Made by a program: the position numbers and the translations under genes | Shown here: one piece after another, positions 1 through 5,557 of the stretch | How positions within the stretch are numbered: the stretch's first letter is position 1 | Layout of the letters: the number at the start of each line of letters is the position of its first letter | Source: Methanomassiliicoccales archaeon | Lineage (GTDB): Archaea > Thermoplasmatota > Thermoplasmata > Methanomassiliicoccales > JACIVX01 | Length of the DNA: 5,557 nucleotides | Assembly (NCBI GenBank): GCA_024464195.1 | Contig: JANHAK010000096.1 | Span: 1-5,557, forward strand | Direction of reading: 5' to 3' | Notes under the pieces: generated by a model | Database searches by the model: none | What the model was told of the DNA's origin: nothing | The model's input: the letters and a program-made list of their open reading frames with translations, nothing else

Positions 1-1022
1 CGATGGAGGATACTCAGTTGGTCAAAGGAGTTATTCTTGACAAGGAGCCAGTTCACCCTGCGATGCCGAAGAGGGTTGAAAAGGCGAAGATCGCGCTCGT
101 TGATGCCGCTCTTGAGATCAAGAAGACTGAAATCGATGCGAAGATCGAGATTCGGGATCCTTCGCAACTTCAGGCCTTCCTTGCCGAAGAGGAAAACATG
201 CTGAGAAAGATGGTTGAACAGGTCAAGAATTCGGGTGCGAATGTCCTGTTCTGCCAGAAGGGAATTGATGATCTAGCTCAGCACTTCCTTGCGAAGGAGA
301 AGATATTCGCTCTCAGGCGTGTCAAGAAATCAGATATGGAGAAGTTGGCGAAGGCGACTGGTGCGACAATCGTCAGCAAGCTCAGTGAACTCAGTAGCAA
401 AGATCTCGGTCATGCGGATCTCGTTGAAATGAGGAAATATCAAGAAGACGAGATGACCTTTGTTACGGGCTGCAAGAATCCAAAGTCCGTATCAATCTTG
501 ATCCGTGGTGGAACGGAGCACGTTGTTGACGAAATCGAGCGCTCACTCGAAGACGCGATGAGCGTTGTCGCTGTCGCGATTGAAGACGGCAAGATGATCA
601 CTGGTGGCGGATCCACAGCTGTCGAGCTTGCGATGAAGCTGAGGGAATATGCCGCATCAGTCGGTGGAAGAGAACAGATTGCGATCGACGCATTTGCAAG
701 CGCCCTGGAAGTTGTCCCAACGGCACTCGCTGAGAACGCAGGTCTTGATCCTATCGATGTGTTGATCGAATTAAGAAAAGCGCACAAGAGCGGCGAGAAG
801 CACGCAGGTGTGAACGTCTTCACAGGTAAGGTCACCGATATGCTTAAGGAGAATGTCCTTGAGCCGATCCGCGTCGGTAGGCAGGCGATTAACTCAGCAA
901 CGGACGCTGCAGTTATGATTCTGAGAATCGATGACGTCATCGCTGCAAAGGGCGGGTCTAAGCCTGGGCCGGGACAACCGGGCGGACCGACTGAGGCTAG
1001 CTTGAAGCCTGAAGAAGACTGA
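1..1022 (+). CDS. Thermosome (group II chaperonin) subunit, 5'-truncated by window edge
   Basis: This is the C-terminal part of an ATP-dependent cytosolic chaperonin that forms a double-ring cage and folds proteins. The frame is open to the left edge. The first ATG (position 3) is internal, because the residues after it match the family's mid-protein segment before the apical domain (DTQLVKGVILDKE, then HPAMPKRV). About 200 residues of a usual length near 540 are therefore missing, including the GDGTT nucleotide-binding motif. In the 339 visible residues, roughly 1-155 cover the apical domain with its helical protrusion (about 50-75). The intermediate domain follows, with LEDAM at 182-186, where D184 aligns with the catalytic Asp (GroEL D398). 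GGGSTAVELA (201-210) and NAGLDPIDVL (246-255) belong to the returning equatorial ATP site. The TGA stop is at 1020-1022. The C-terminal tail is Gly/Pro-rich and ends acidic, not the common Gly-Met tail. Which paralogue (alpha or beta) it is cannot be told from this fragment. The family call is certain. Confidence 0.97.
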   Translation, partial: MEDTQLVKGVILDKEPVHPAMPKRVEKAKIALVDAALEIKKTEIDAKIEIRDPSQLQAFLAEEENMLRKMVEQVKNSGANVLFCQKGIDDLAQHFLAKEKIFALRRVKKSDMEKLAKATGATIVSKLSELSSKDLGHADLVEMRKYQEDEMTFVTGCKNPKSVSILIRGGTEHVVDEIERSLEDAMSVVAVAIEDGKMITGGGSTAVELAMKLREYAASVGGREQIAIDAFASALEVVPTALAENAGLDPIDVLIELRKAHKSGEKHAGVNVFTGKVTDMLKENVLEPIRVGRQAINSATDAAVMILRIDDVIAAKGGSKPGPGQPGGPTEASLKPEED

Positions 1023-1030
1023 TCAAATTC

Positions 1031-1080
1031 AGGGAGCACAAATCTTTCTGCGCTCCCTCCACTATCATTTTTTATTTTTT
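1031..1080 (+). terminator. Hairpin plus T-runs after the thermosome gene
   Basis: Nine bases after the thermosome stop, AGGGAGC (1031-1037) is perfectly complementary to GCTCCCT (1052-1058), giving a 7-bp GC-rich stem over a 14-base loop. Two T6 runs follow at 1068-1073 and 1075-1080. Archaeal RNA polymerase can terminate on oligo-T alone, so the T-runs are probably the working part and the hairpin may assist or protect the mRNA 3' end. The signal sits between two genes on the same strand, which argues that the thermosome and grpE are separate transcription units. It could also be leaky and allow some read-through. Confidence 0.65.
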
Positions 1081-1100
1081 CATGATTGTTGGTGCGAGGT
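1061..1100 (+). promoter_or_regulatory. Likely grpE-dnaK-dnaJ promoter region, exact TATA box uncertain
   Basis: If the preceding hairpin/T-run terminates transcription, the grpE operon promoter must lie in this short AT-rich stretch. The T-rich block around 1061-1080 is the only plausible place for a TATA element. Its sequence (a T-run interrupted by single A residues) is a poor match to the usual archaeal TTTATATA-like box. A box centred near 1064-1066 would place a start about 25 bases downstream, just ahead of the Shine-Dalgarno at 1096-1101, giving a very short leader. No clear inverted-repeat operator for a heat-shock repressor is visible. This is inference from position, with weak sequence support. 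Confidence 0.25.
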
Positions 1101-1101
1101 G
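1096..1101 (+). promoter_or_regulatory. Ribosome binding site of grpE
   Basis: GAGGTG is a good match to the Shine-Dalgarno consensus and ends 5 bases before the ATG at 1107. It decides the start: the TTG codons at 1086 and 1089 are in frame further upstream, but they have no such site and would place the GAGGTG inside the coding region. Confidence 0.7.
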
Positions 1102-1106
1102 CTGCT

Positions 1107-1700
1107 ATGGTTGACAAAAGTGGCGTGAATACCGAGACCATGGAAACAACTGGGGAACTAAAAAACCAGGAAGACGTGCAGCGCCTACTCGGTGAAATAG
1201 AAAACCTTCGCAAGCGGATGGAAGAATTGAAAAAAGAACTGGATAAACAAACAAGTCTAGCTAAAGAATATTTAGACCTTGCAAAGCGCATTCAGGCTGA
1301 CTTCGACAATCACAAGAAGCGCATTGTGAAAGAAAGAGAGGAGATTATCCGATGTGCCAATGAGAATCTTATCTGTGATCTCTTGCCTACGGTTGATGAC
1401 CTTGAAAGGGCTCTGAGTGCAAATTGTCAGCCTGAAGAACTCAGAACTGGTTTGAATCACATTTACAATAATTTAATGTCATTGCTTCATTCCTATGGTT
1501 TGAAGGAGATACCCTCAGATGGCAAATTCAATCCAGAATATCATGAGGCAATCGCTGTTGAGGAGGGAGAGGAGGGAAAGATACTTGAAGTGTATCAAAA
1601 AGGGTATCTCCTCGGATCGAGGGTTATCAGACATTCCAAAGTGAAAGTGGCAAAGGAAAAATCAGGAGGTGATGATAATGCCAAAGATAATCGGAATTGA
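1107..1700 (+). CDS. grpE: GrpE, nucleotide exchange factor for DnaK
   Basis: GrpE acts as a dimer in the cytosol, releasing ADP from DnaK so that ATP can bind and client be freed. The product is 197 residues, normal for the family. Residues 1-20 are polar and probably disordered. Residues about 20-80 form a long charged helix of coiled-coil character, including ADFDNHKKRI (64-73), which matches the family's (A)EFDNYRKR element. LLPTVDDLERAL (92-103) is the four-helix-bundle signature. The C-terminal beta domain, which contacts DnaK, carries FNPEYHEAIAVE (141-152) and VYQKGYLLGSRVIRHSKVKVA (162-182), the clearest GrpE hallmark. The ATG at 1107 was chosen because of its GAGGTG site. The last 23 bases overlap dnaK in another frame, so the final residues (after about 190) are constrained by the dnaK start. 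Its GC content is visibly lower than that of the thermosome and dnaK. Confidence 0.97.
   Translation: MVDKSGVNTETMETTGELKNQEDVQRLLGEIENLRKRMEELKKELDKQTSLAKEYLDLAKRIQADFDNHKKRIVKEREEIIRCANENLICDLLPTVDDLERALSANCQPEELRTGLNHIYNNLMSLLHSYGLKEIPSDGKFNPEYHEAIAVEEGEEGKILEVYQKGYLLGSRVIRHSKVKVAKEKSGGDDNAKDNRN
1664..1673 (+). promoter_or_regulatory. Very strong Shine-Dalgarno of dnaK, inside grpE
   Basis: AGGAGGTGAT is an uninterrupted ten-base match to the complement of the conserved 16S rRNA 3' end. Its GGAGG core ends 8 bases before the ATG at 1678. This selects 1678 over two other in-frame candidates: GTG at 1669 and ATG at 1672 both lie within the site itself. The site is wholly within the grpE coding sequence, so ribosomes finishing grpE pass directly over it. 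Confidence 0.85.
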
Positions 1701-3543
1701 TCTCGGAACGAGTAACTCGGCAGCAGCCGTGATGGAAGGTGGAAGACCAACGATTATCCCGAGCGCTGAAGGAACGAGCCTTGGAGGAAAAGCTTTTCCT
1801 TCATATGTCGCCTTTACTAAAGATGGCCAGTTGTTGGTGGGAGAACCCGCTAGGCGGCAGGCTATTACGAATCCTGAAGGCACGATCACGGCGATTAAAA
1901 GAAAAATGGGAACGGATTACAAGGTCAGAGTTTTTGGGAAGGAGTACACGCCTCAGCAGATATCAGCGTTTATCCTTCAAAAGATCAAGCGGGATGCGGA
2001 GGCCTATCTTGGAGAAGAGGTGAAGAAAGCCGTCATCACAGTTCCTGCGTATTTTAACGACAACCAGAGGCAGGCGACTAAAGACGCAGGTGAGATCGCG
2101 GGGCTCGAAGTCGTAAGAATCATCAATGAGCCCACGGCAGCCGCTCTTGCGTATGGGATTGATAAAGCAGGAAAGTCTCAAAAGATCATGGTTTTCGATC
2201 TTGGCGGTGGCACGCTCGATGTAACAATTATGGAATTCAGCGAGGGCGTTTTCGAAGTTCTTTCGACGAGTGGCGATACTCAACTTGGCGGAACCGATAT
2301 GGATGAGGCACTTATCAGGTACGTCGTGGAGAATTTCAAGAAAGACACTGGCATCGATTTAACACAGGATAAAATGGCGATGTGGAGAGTGAGAGAAGCG
2401 TGCGAGAAGGCCAAGATTGAACTTTCGACGACGATGTCCACAGACATCAACCTCCCATTCATCACAGCGGACGCCTCTGGGCCAAAGCACCTAGCGATGA
2501 CGATCACGAGGGCAAAACTTGAGGAGCTCGTCACGCCAATCGTCGAAAGGTGCAAGGGGCCGATGATTACAGCGATGGATGACGCTCATTTGAAACCGGA
2601 GGACATCGACTCGGTCATCCTTGTCGGTGGCCCGACACGGATGCCGATCGTTCAGAGACTCGTAGAAAGGGTCGTCGGAAAGAAGATTCAACGTGGCATT
2701 GATCCAATGGAATGCGTGGCTATGGGAGCAGCGATTCAGGGTGCCGTTCTAGCTGGAGAAATCAAGGACGTCTTGCTCCTCGACGTAACGCCACTTTCGC
2801 TCGGCATCGAAACGCTCGGCGGAATCACCACGAAACTGATTGAGCGCAATACGACAATTCCGACGAGGAAGAGCCAGATATTCACTACAGCGGCCGACAA
2901 CCAGACAAGTGTTGAGATTCACGTCGTGCAGGGAGAAAGGGAAATGGCGAAGGACAACACCTCGTTGGGGAGGTTTCACCTTACTGGTATTCCACCAGCG
3001 CCCAGAGGCGTTCCCCAGATCGAGGTCACATTCGACATCGATGCGAACGGGATATTACATGTTTCCGCAAAAGATCTGGGAACCGGCAAACAACAGAGTA
3101 TTACGATTACGGCGAGCACAAAGCTTTCGAAAGAAGAAATCGAGAGAATGATTGCCGAAGCTCAGAAGTTCGCCGAGCAGGATAAGAAACAGAGGGAGAA
3201 GGTCGAGGCAATCAACCAGGCAGACGCGATGATTTACAATGCGAACAAAACGCTACAGGAACTTGGGGAGAAGGTAACTAAAGAAGAGAAAGAGCGAATT
3301 GAAAAAGCGATCGATGAACTGAAATCAGCGATGTCTGGTGGCGAAACGGCGACAATTAGAGCAAAGACAGACGCGTTGATGAAAGAGGTCTTCCAGATGT
3401 CTTCGCGGATCTACCAAAGCGCCTCTCATCAAAAGGAAGAGGGAGGTCAGAGAAAGGAGGGTGAAAGCGGCGGAAAGGACGACAATAAAGGTGATGGTGA
3501 AGGCTTTGTCGACGCCGATTACAGAATTGTTGATGACAAATGA
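1678..3543 (+). CDS. dnaK: DnaK, Hsp70 chaperone
   Basis: DnaK is an ATP-driven chaperone that binds exposed hydrophobic segments of unfolded proteins in the cytosol, with DnaJ and GrpE as partners. The product is 621 residues. The nucleotide-binding domain spans about 1-363, with phosphate-1 loop IGIDLGTSNS (5-14), the NEPTAAALAYG signature (150-160, E151), phosphate-2 FDLGGGTLDV (173-182, T179 and D181) and adenosine motif VILVGGPTRMPIVQRLV (313-329). The hydrophobic linker DVLLLDVTPLSLGIETLGG follows (364-382). The beta substrate domain runs to about 480 and includes the FDIDANGILHVSAKD segment (452-466). A helical lid covers about 483-582, then comes a Gly/Lys/Glu-rich tail ending VDADYRIVDDK, a bacterial-style end. 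Subdomain IB is the short form (IKRKMG at 73-78 leads almost directly to YTPQQISA), lacking the roughly 20-25-residue insertion of proteobacterial DnaK. The start overlaps grpE by 23 bases. Catalytic motifs look intact. Confidence 0.99.
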   Translation: MPKIIGIDLGTSNSAAAVMEGGRPTIIPSAEGTSLGGKAFPSYVAFTKDGQLLVGEPARRQAITNPEGTITAIKRKMGTDYKVRVFGKEYTPQQISAFILQKIKRDAEAYLGEEVKKAVITVPAYFNDNQRQATKDAGEIAGLEVVRIINEPTAAALAYGIDKAGKSQKIMVFDLGGGTLDVTIMEFSEGVFEVLSTSGDTQLGGTDMDEALIRYVVENFKKDTGIDLTQDKMAMWRVREACEKAKIELSTTMSTDINLPFITADASGPKHLAMTITRAKLEELVTPIVERCKGPMITAMDDAHLKPEDIDSVILVGGPTRMPIVQRLVERVVGKKIQRGIDPMECVAMGAAIQGAVLAGEIKDVLLLDVTPLSLGIETLGGITTKLIERNTTIPTRKSQIFTTAADNQTSVEIHVVQGEREMAKDNTSLGRFHLTGIPPAPRGVPQIEVTFDIDANGILHVSAKDLGTGKQQSITITASTKLSKEEIERMIAEAQKFAEQDKKQREKVEAINQADAMIYNANKTLQELGEKVTKEEKERIEKAIDELKSAMSGGETATIRAKTDALMKEVFQMSSRIYQSASHQKEEGGQRKEGESGGKDDNKGDGEGFVDADYRIVDDK

Positions 3544-3568
3544 TCATTGAGACTCAGGATCCCAGGTT

Positions 3569-4750
3569 ATGACAAAGCGCGATTATTACCAAATATTGGG
3601 CGTCAGCAAGGACGCCACAGTCGACGAGATCAAGAAGGCTTACCGTAGGTTAGCGCGACAGTATCATCCAGATGTTTCGCAACTTGACAGGAAGACAGCA
3701 GAGGAGAAATTTAAGGAGATTTCGGAAGCGTATGAGGTTCTCGTCGACGAGGAAAAAAGAAAACTCTATGACATGTATGGGCACGCTGGTGTTAGTGGGC
3801 AGTTCAGAGACGGACAGTTTACCTGGAGAGACTTCAGTCACATGTCCGACCTACGTGATATATTCTCCGATCTTGGCAATTTCGGGTTTGGCGACTTTGC
3901 ATTTGGGGACCTGGGATTCGGTGACAGCATTTTTGACATTCTTTTCGGGCGTAGAGATGCATATCGGAGAGGTAGAGAGGGGCCGCGAAGGGGGCAGTCT
4001 CTGCGTTATGACATTGAAATCACGCTTCAGGAAGCTGCGACTGGTGTAACAAAGGAGCTTGCAATTCCTCATTCGGTGAAATGCGAGGATTGTGGTGGTA
4101 CTGGTGCGAAGGATGGTAAGATTTCCACTTGTCCAGCCTGCGATGGAAAGGGGCAGAAAAGTACGGTGGAGCGCAGAGGATATAGCCAGTTCATTTCAAT
4201 CACCACATGCCCACGGTGTAGGGGAACTGGTAAAATCGTGGTTGAGCCGTGCCCGAAATGTCATGGAGAGGGCATCACATATAAGACTTCGAGAATTAGT
4301 ATCACGATCCCAAAAGGCGTTGAGGACGGCACACGCCTACGGATACCAGGTGCTGGAGAAGCTGATGTAGAGGGGGGACCGCCTGGTGATCTTTTCGTCG
4401 TTGTGCATGTTAAGGAAGATGAGCTCTTTAAACGCAATGGCGCGGACATCTGGATTGATTGGCCAATCTCGTTCCCTCAAGCAGCACTTGGTGCGGAGAT
4501 CGAAGTTCCGACTCTGTGGGGTAAAGTGAAGTTAAAGATCCCGCCTGGCACGCAAGGTGGCACCGTATTCAGATTGCGGGGGAGTGGAATTGAAAAATTC
4601 GATGGTTCTGGCAGAGGGGATCAGTTCGTGCGTGTCAAGATCGAAGTACCCCAGAAGCTGACAGAAGAACAAAAGAATCTGCTAAAAAAGTTTGCAGAAT
4701 TGGAAAACGAACCGAAGGGACGTTTTAGCAGGTTTAAAAAAGGGTCCTGA
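3569..4750 (+). CDS. dnaJ: DnaJ, Hsp40 co-chaperone with complete zinc-finger domain
   Basis: DnaJ binds unfolded proteins, hands them to DnaK and triggers DnaK ATP hydrolysis. The product is a 393-residue class A (type I) DnaJ. The J domain is at 4-70, with YYQILGV (6-12), the essential HPD at 33-35 and KFKEISEAYEVL (47-58). The Gly/Phe region (about 78-135) is unusually rich in Phe and Asp. The zinc domain has all four CxxCxGxG repeats: C172/C175, C188/C191, C214/C217 and C228/C231. The client-binding beta domains (about 145-170 and 235-360) include PPGDLFVVVHV (271-281). A C-terminal dimerisation helix carries LTEEQKNLLKKF (364-375). The ATG at 3569 fits the family's usual MxKRDYYxILGV start, although its ribosome site is weak (AGGAT at 3556-3560). 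It lies 25 bases after dnaK, so co-transcription and perhaps translational coupling are likely. No defect was seen. Confidence 0.98.
   Translation: MTKRDYYQILGVSKDATVDEIKKAYRRLARQYHPDVSQLDRKTAEEKFKEISEAYEVLVDEEKRKLYDMYGHAGVSGQFRDGQFTWRDFSHMSDLRDIFSDLGNFGFGDFAFGDLGFGDSIFDILFGRRDAYRRGREGPRRGQSLRYDIEITLQEAATGVTKELAIPHSVKCEDCGGTGAKDGKISTCPACDGKGQKSTVERRGYSQFISITTCPRCRGTGKIVVEPCPKCHGEGITYKTSRISITIPKGVEDGTRLRIPGAGEADVEGGPPGDLFVVVHVKEDELFKRNGADIWIDWPISFPQAALGAEIEVPTLWGKVKLKIPPGTQGGTVFRLRGSGIEKFDGSGRGDQFVRVKIEVPQKLTEEQKNLLKKFAELENEPKGRFSRFKKGS
3887..3931 (+). repeat. Three tandem 15-base units (FGDxx) in the DnaJ Gly/Phe region
   Basis: Three in-frame, imperfect 15-base units at 3887-3901, 3902-3916 and 3917-3931 encode FGDFA, FGDLG and FGDSI (DnaJ residues 107-121). 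The bases have diverged (TTTGGCGAC, TTTGGGGAC, TTCGGTGAC at the unit starts) while the FGD triplet is kept. This suggests either old duplication with selection on the protein, or convergence in a low-complexity linker. Confidence 0.6.
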
Positions 4751-4769
4751 TCGAATTTTCTGATTCAGA

Positions 4770-4778
4770 TACATAAAT
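4770..4778 (+). promoter_or_regulatory. Weak TATA-box candidate for the transporter gene
   Basis: TACATAAAT is the most TATA-like stretch in the spacer after dnaJ. It would predict a transcript starting near 4800 with a leader of about 55 bases. No clear BRE (purine-rich TFB element) precedes it, and in such an AT-rich spacer a match of this quality can arise by chance. The rest of the 4751-4854 spacer shows no convincing terminator hairpin, only short T-runs near 4756 and 4781. Confidence 0.2.
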
Positions 4779-4854
4779 TCTTTTCGGAAATTCTTAACTA
4801 GCGAATTGTGCTTCATCCTTAGTTTCGCTCCTGAGACGTTCGAAGGCATTTCGT

Positions 4855-5557
4855 ATGGCAAGTTTTAGAGGGTATGATGAACGGGTGTGGATTCTTTTCA
4901 TCGGCCGGACGATCGCTGCGGCTGGTTTCTCAATCGTTATGCCATTTCTTGCGATCTACCTTCACGAGAAACTTGCCGTCCCAATGTCAATTGTGGGCTT
5001 GATTTTTCTCATTTCTTCGGCAATTGGTGCTGTTGGACAATTGGTAGGTGGAGAGGTAGCCGACAGATTAGGTCGAAAAAGCGTGATGGATTTGTCGATT
5101 GGCGCGAGGGCCGCGATTTTTGTTATGATCAGCTTTGCCGTTGCCACCGACGCTAGTTTCTTATTGATCGGTGTTTTCGTTGTCATTAGCAATTTCCTTG
5201 GATCCTTGTTTGAACCCGCTTCAAATGCGATGGTCGCAGACATTGTTGAACCAGCGAAACGATTGGAAGCTTACGGCTTGCTGAGGATAGGAGTCAACAT
5301 CGGATGGGCTCTAGGTCCACTGATCGGTGGTTTTCTTGCCGCATTCTCATATTCATCGCTTTTTCTTTTGACCGCCGCGACGAGCGCCACGGTTGCTCTT
5401 CTCATTTACTTCAAAGTCGAAGAATCGATAAAGCCAAGCGATTCTAACGATCGCTTCAGTTTTAGAGATCTACTGAAACTGAGGAATGACCACCGGTTTC
5501 TCGTTTTTTGTGTGTTTTCGCTCATCCTTTGGATCGTCGTCGCACAAATGTCCTCGA
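4855..5557 (+). CDS. MFS transporter, drug:H+ antiporter-like, 3'-truncated by window edge
   Basis: The first 234 residues of a 12- or 14-helix membrane transporter are visible, reaching about helix 7, and the frame is open at the right edge. Predicted membrane helices lie at about 11-35, 45-66, 78-97, 101-120, 142-163 and 166-186, with a charged cytoplasmic loop (about 187-213) and the start of helix 7 at 214-231. The loop between helices 2 and 3 carries GGEVADRLGRKS (65-76), the MFS motif A. Helix 5 has GVNIGWALGPLIGGFL (146-161), which matches motif C of drug:H+ antiporters. LFEPASNAMVADIVEP (118-133) resembles the MdtH-like branch of the DHA1 family. The expected motif-B Arg in helix 4 is not seen. 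The ATG at 4855 has GAAGG at 4842-4846 as a moderate ribosome site. The substrate cannot be predicted. It lies 104 bases after dnaJ and is probably its own unit. The MFS call is secure, while the efflux role is inferred from motif C. Confidence 0.9.
   Translation, partial: MASFRGYDERVWILFIGRTIAAAGFSIVMPFLAIYLHEKLAVPMSIVGLIFLISSAIGAVGQLVGGEVADRLGRKSVMDLSIGARAAIFVMISFAVATDASFLLIGVFVVISNFLGSLFEPASNAMVADIVEPAKRLEAYGLLRIGVNIGWALGPLIGGFLAAFSYSSLFLLTAATSATVALLIYFKVEESIKPSDSNDRFSFRDLLKLRNDHRFLVFCVFSLILWIVVAQMSS

Noticed and set aside
3..5. ATG at position 3 as a true start of the thermosome gene.
   Set aside because: The residues after it match the middle of thermosome subunits, so the gene must begin left of the window.
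1086..1106. A longer GrpE starting at TTG 1086, adding seven residues.
   Set aside because: No ribosome site precedes it, and the GAGGTG at 1096-1101 is ideally placed for the ATG at 1107.
440..1291. A 283-codon open frame on the minus strand across the thermosome end, the spacer and the grpE start.
   Set aside because: It is antisense to two secure genes. Its translation is Ser-rich and resembles no family, and it crosses the hairpin/T-run spacer. It is the reverse-frame shadow of the thermosome codon usage.
3544..3568. Short palindrome TGAG-A-CTCA (3548-3556) in the dnaK-dnaJ gap as a terminator or operator.
   Set aside because: The stem is only 4 bp with a one-base loop and no T-run follows it, in a 25-base gap that fits a simple operon.
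4887..5243. Open frames of about 90 codons on both strands (4887-5156 plus, 4962-5243 minus) over the transporter.
   Set aside because: Both are out-of-frame shadows of the MFS gene, whose frame from 4855 stays open to the edge and carries motif A, motif C and regular membrane helices.
1..5557. CRISPR array, insertion sequence, tRNA or phage-related genes.
   Set aside because: No regularly spaced repeats, transposase-like frame, terminal inverted repeats or tRNA-like cloverleaf were seen; nearly all bases are in housekeeping genes.

Overview
The window reads as part of an archaeal chromosome carrying a protein-folding locus. All four complete or near-complete genes and the truncated gene at the right edge are on the + strand. 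The first gene is the C-terminal part of a group II chaperonin (thermosome), a family confined to archaea and the eukaryotic cytosol (CCT). It is followed by bacterial-type grpE, dnaK and dnaJ. Only some archaea carry that trio. The DnaK wording, the mix with a thermosome and the moderate GC content suggest a Euryarchaeota-type lineage, most likely near Thermoplasmatota. That placement comes from remembered family resemblance and was not computed.

Layout: positions 1-1022 hold the thermosome subunit, missing its N-terminal portion. Positions 1023-1106 are an intergenic spacer with a GC-rich hairpin and two T6 runs, a good terminator candidate and probably also the region of the grpE promoter. 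Positions 1107-1700 are grpE, 1678-3543 dnaK (its start lies inside the end of grpE) and 3569-4750 dnaJ after a 25-base gap. Positions 4751-4854 are an AT-rich spacer with only weak candidate signals. Positions 4855-5557 are the 5' part of a major facilitator superfamily (MFS) transporter that runs off the right edge.

The genes make functional sense together. DnaJ delivers unfolded clients to DnaK and stimulates ATP hydrolysis, and GrpE exchanges ADP for ATP. The thermosome encapsulates and folds clients downstream. The grpE-dnaK overlap, the very strong Shine-Dalgarno sequence at dnaK and the short dnaK-dnaJ gap point to one grpE-dnaK-dnaJ transcript. The thermosome gene is probably a separate unit that ends at the hairpin/T-run. 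The transporter is probably not functionally linked.

I do not see an undescribed biological system here. The points worth a second look are the chaperonin/KJE clustering, the grpE-dnaK coupling, the Asp-bearing FGD repeat in the DnaJ Gly/Phe region, the atypical thermosome tail and the lower GC content of grpE. No tRNA, rRNA, CRISPR array, insertion sequence or integration site was seen.
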